Positions 63,058-64,000 of a DNA stretch of 64,000 bases are shown here, one piece after another; the first letter of the stretch is position 1, and every line of letters begins with the position of its first letter. The stretch is from contig CBFIEJ010000002.1 in the NCBI GenBank assembly GCA_965661575.1, positions 1-64,000 of the forward strand, in the 5' to 3' direction. The notes under the pieces are model-generated. The model ran no database searches. It had not been told where the DNA came from and saw nothing but the letters and a program-made list of their open reading frames with translations. Source of the DNA: UA16 sp965661575 (lineage in GTDB: Bacteria; Bacteroidota; Bacteroidia; Flavobacteriales_D; Sanyastnellaceae). A program made the translations under genes and the position numbers.

Positions 63058-63094
63058 GTGCTTGAACCGATCGATCCATTGTAAATTGCAGCCG

Positions 63095-63802
63095 ATGGCA
63101 GTTAGCATTCAACATGTGACCAAACAGTTCGGCAACCAAAAGGCATTGTCTGATGTCTCATTGGAAATTCCGTCGGCTCAAGTCTTGGGTCTCCTTGGTC
63201 CCAATGGCGCTGGAAAATCAACCTTAATGCGTTTGATTTCTGGCTACTTTCCTGCATCGATTGGTTCTGTCAGTGTATGTGGATTTGATGTTTTAGATCA
63301 TCCTATGCAAGCGCGAAGTTGTGTTGGTTATTTGCCAGAGCACAATCCCATTCACACGGACATGTATGTGCGGGAATACTTGGAGTATGCGGCTGGATTA
63401 CACGGGGTGGCCAATGTGGCTTCTGCGGTAAATGCCATGATTGAAAAGGTGGGGTTGCAGCCTGAAGCGCACAAGATTATTGGGCAACTGTCCAAGGGAT
63501 ATCGCCAGCGAGTGGGCATTGCTCAGGCGCTCATTCACGATCCGAAGGTGCTGATTTTAGATGAACCAACTTCAGGGCTTGATCCCATCCAATTGGTGGA
63601 CATTCGAGCCTTAATTCGTGAGGTAGGAAAAGAGCGCACAGTGATTTTGTCCACGCACATCATGCAAGAGGTGGAAGAGGTTTGCGATCGCGTGGTGTTG
63701 ATTCATCACGGGGTCATTGTTGCGGACGATGTTCTTTCTGCATTTGCAAGCAGGCCCGGTGGATTGGAATCTGCCTTTCACGAACTGGAAGTTCGATCAT
63801 GA
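63095..63802 (+). CDS. gldA: Gliding motility ABC transporter ATP-binding protein GldA
   Basis: The ATG at 63095 (MAVSIQHVTKQFG) gives 235 residues; an earlier in-frame ATG-like start overlaps the groEL terminator and adds nothing conserved. Walker A GPNGAGKSTLM, the YLPEHNPIHTDMYVREYLEY segment typical of GldA, signature LSKGYRQRVGIAQAL, Walker B VLILDEPTSGLDP and the H-loop STHIMQEVE are intact. GldA powers the GldA-GldF-GldG transporter, needed for gliding in Flavobacterium. gldF and gldG are not in this window. It overlaps rsgA by four bases. Confidence 0.85.
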   Translation: MAVSIQHVTKQFGNQKALSDVSLEIPSAQVLGLLGPNGAGKSTLMRLISGYFPASIGSVSVCGFDVLDHPMQARSCVGYLPEHNPIHTDMYVREYLEYAAGLHGVANVASAVNAMIEKVGLQPEAHKIIGQLSKGYRQRVGIAQALIHDPKVLILDEPTSGLDPIQLVDIRALIREVGKERTVILSTHIMQEVEEVCDRVVLIHHGVIVADDVLSAFASRPGGLESAFHELEVRS

Positions 63803-64000
63803 CTCAAAAGGAGGGCCCAAGTGCCGGCGAAGCTGCGGACACCAGGAGGGGAATTATTTTGCGCTCAACGGGTTCGTGGTATCAGGTCAGCGAATGGGAG
63901 TCGCGTGCAATTTTCGGATGCCGGGCGGGAGGTCGTATGCGTTTAAATGGTGAGCGCAGCACGAATCCACTTGCCGTGGGCGACGTTGTTCGATTTGAGG
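63799..64000 (+). CDS. rsgA: Ribosome small-subunit GTPase RsgA (N-terminal part, 3' partial)
   Basis: ATG at 63799 overlaps the gldA stop (ATGA) and the frame stays open to the window edge. After ~17 variable residues comes the OB-fold start GIILRSTGSWYQV, then CRAGGRMRLNGERSTNPLAVGD, which matches the N-terminal OB domain of RsgA (YjeQ). The circularly permuted GTPase domain would lie beyond the window. RsgA matures the 30S subunit. Confidence 0.85.
   Translation, partial: MTQKEGPSAGEAADTRRGIILRSTGSWYQVSEWESRAIFGCRAGGRMRLNGERSTNPLAVGDVVRFE

Noticed and set aside
1..64000. Search for tRNA, rRNA, CRISPR arrays, insertion sequences and phage genes
   Set aside because: The gaps between genes are short and none shows a cloverleaf, regular direct repeats with spacers, terminal inverted repeats, or integrase/transposase frames.

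Overview
This window looks like chromosomal DNA of a member of the Bacteroidota, most likely order Flavobacteriales. Three things point there: the gliding/type IX secretion (T9SS) genes gldA, gldB, gldC, gldK-L-M-N and porP/sprF; the Bacteroidota order of the dcw cell-wall cluster, ending in ftsZ and a YqeY gene; and promoters of the Bacteroidota type (TAnnTTTG at -7). Many secreted products have signal peptides or lipoboxes, and one protein ends in a T9SS type A sorting domain. Coding density is very high. No gap between genes exceeds 300 bases, and I saw no rRNA, tRNA, insertion sequence, prophage or CRISPR array.

Layout. 1-6328 (+): the end of a Cys-rich secreted protein with a strong terminator, then three tandem paralogues. 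Each paralogue has seven FG-GAP blades, an ASPIC/UnbV domain, a Cys-rich module and a single dockerin-like EF-hand. 6345-10241: an M28 peptidase, a nitroreductase, an unusual fusion between a small membrane-anchored domain and an outer-membrane barrel, and a YceI lipoprotein. 10278-26730 (-): the full dcw operon, mraZ-rsmH-ftsL-ftsI-murE-mraY-murD-ftsW-murG-murC-ftsQ-ftsA-ftsZ-yqeY, preceded by a textbook MraZ operator. 27021-31566: alpha/beta hydrolase, engB, gldC, gldB, an outer-membrane barrel and nadE. 31569-35279 (-): a large BNR/sortilin-like secreted protein, a MazG-type pyrophosphohydrolase and dtd. 35431-41645 (+): short purL, a PASTA protein, a T9SS cargo protein and rluD. 41686-44725 (-): a PorG-like protein and an ABC-F ATPase. 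44802-54371 (-): gldN-gldM-gldL-gldK-porP, a degenerate arginase-family protein and topA. 54494-64000 (+): a GT-C type membrane glycosyltransferase, a 44-residue membrane protein, miaB, a receiver-less sigma-54 activator, lptE, a TPR-like protein, secG, groES, groEL, gldA and the start of rsgA.

How the parts fit. Most of the window serves envelope growth and protein export. The dcw operon makes peptidoglycan precursors and the divisome. SecG and LptE serve inner-membrane export and LPS assembly. GldK-N with PorP/SprF and a PorG-like protein form T9SS and gliding machinery that would carry cargo such as the 658-residue sorting-domain protein. The four Cys/dockerin-ended proteins at the left edge lack a recognisable T9SS C-terminal domain. 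They are the most interesting unexplained set in the window.
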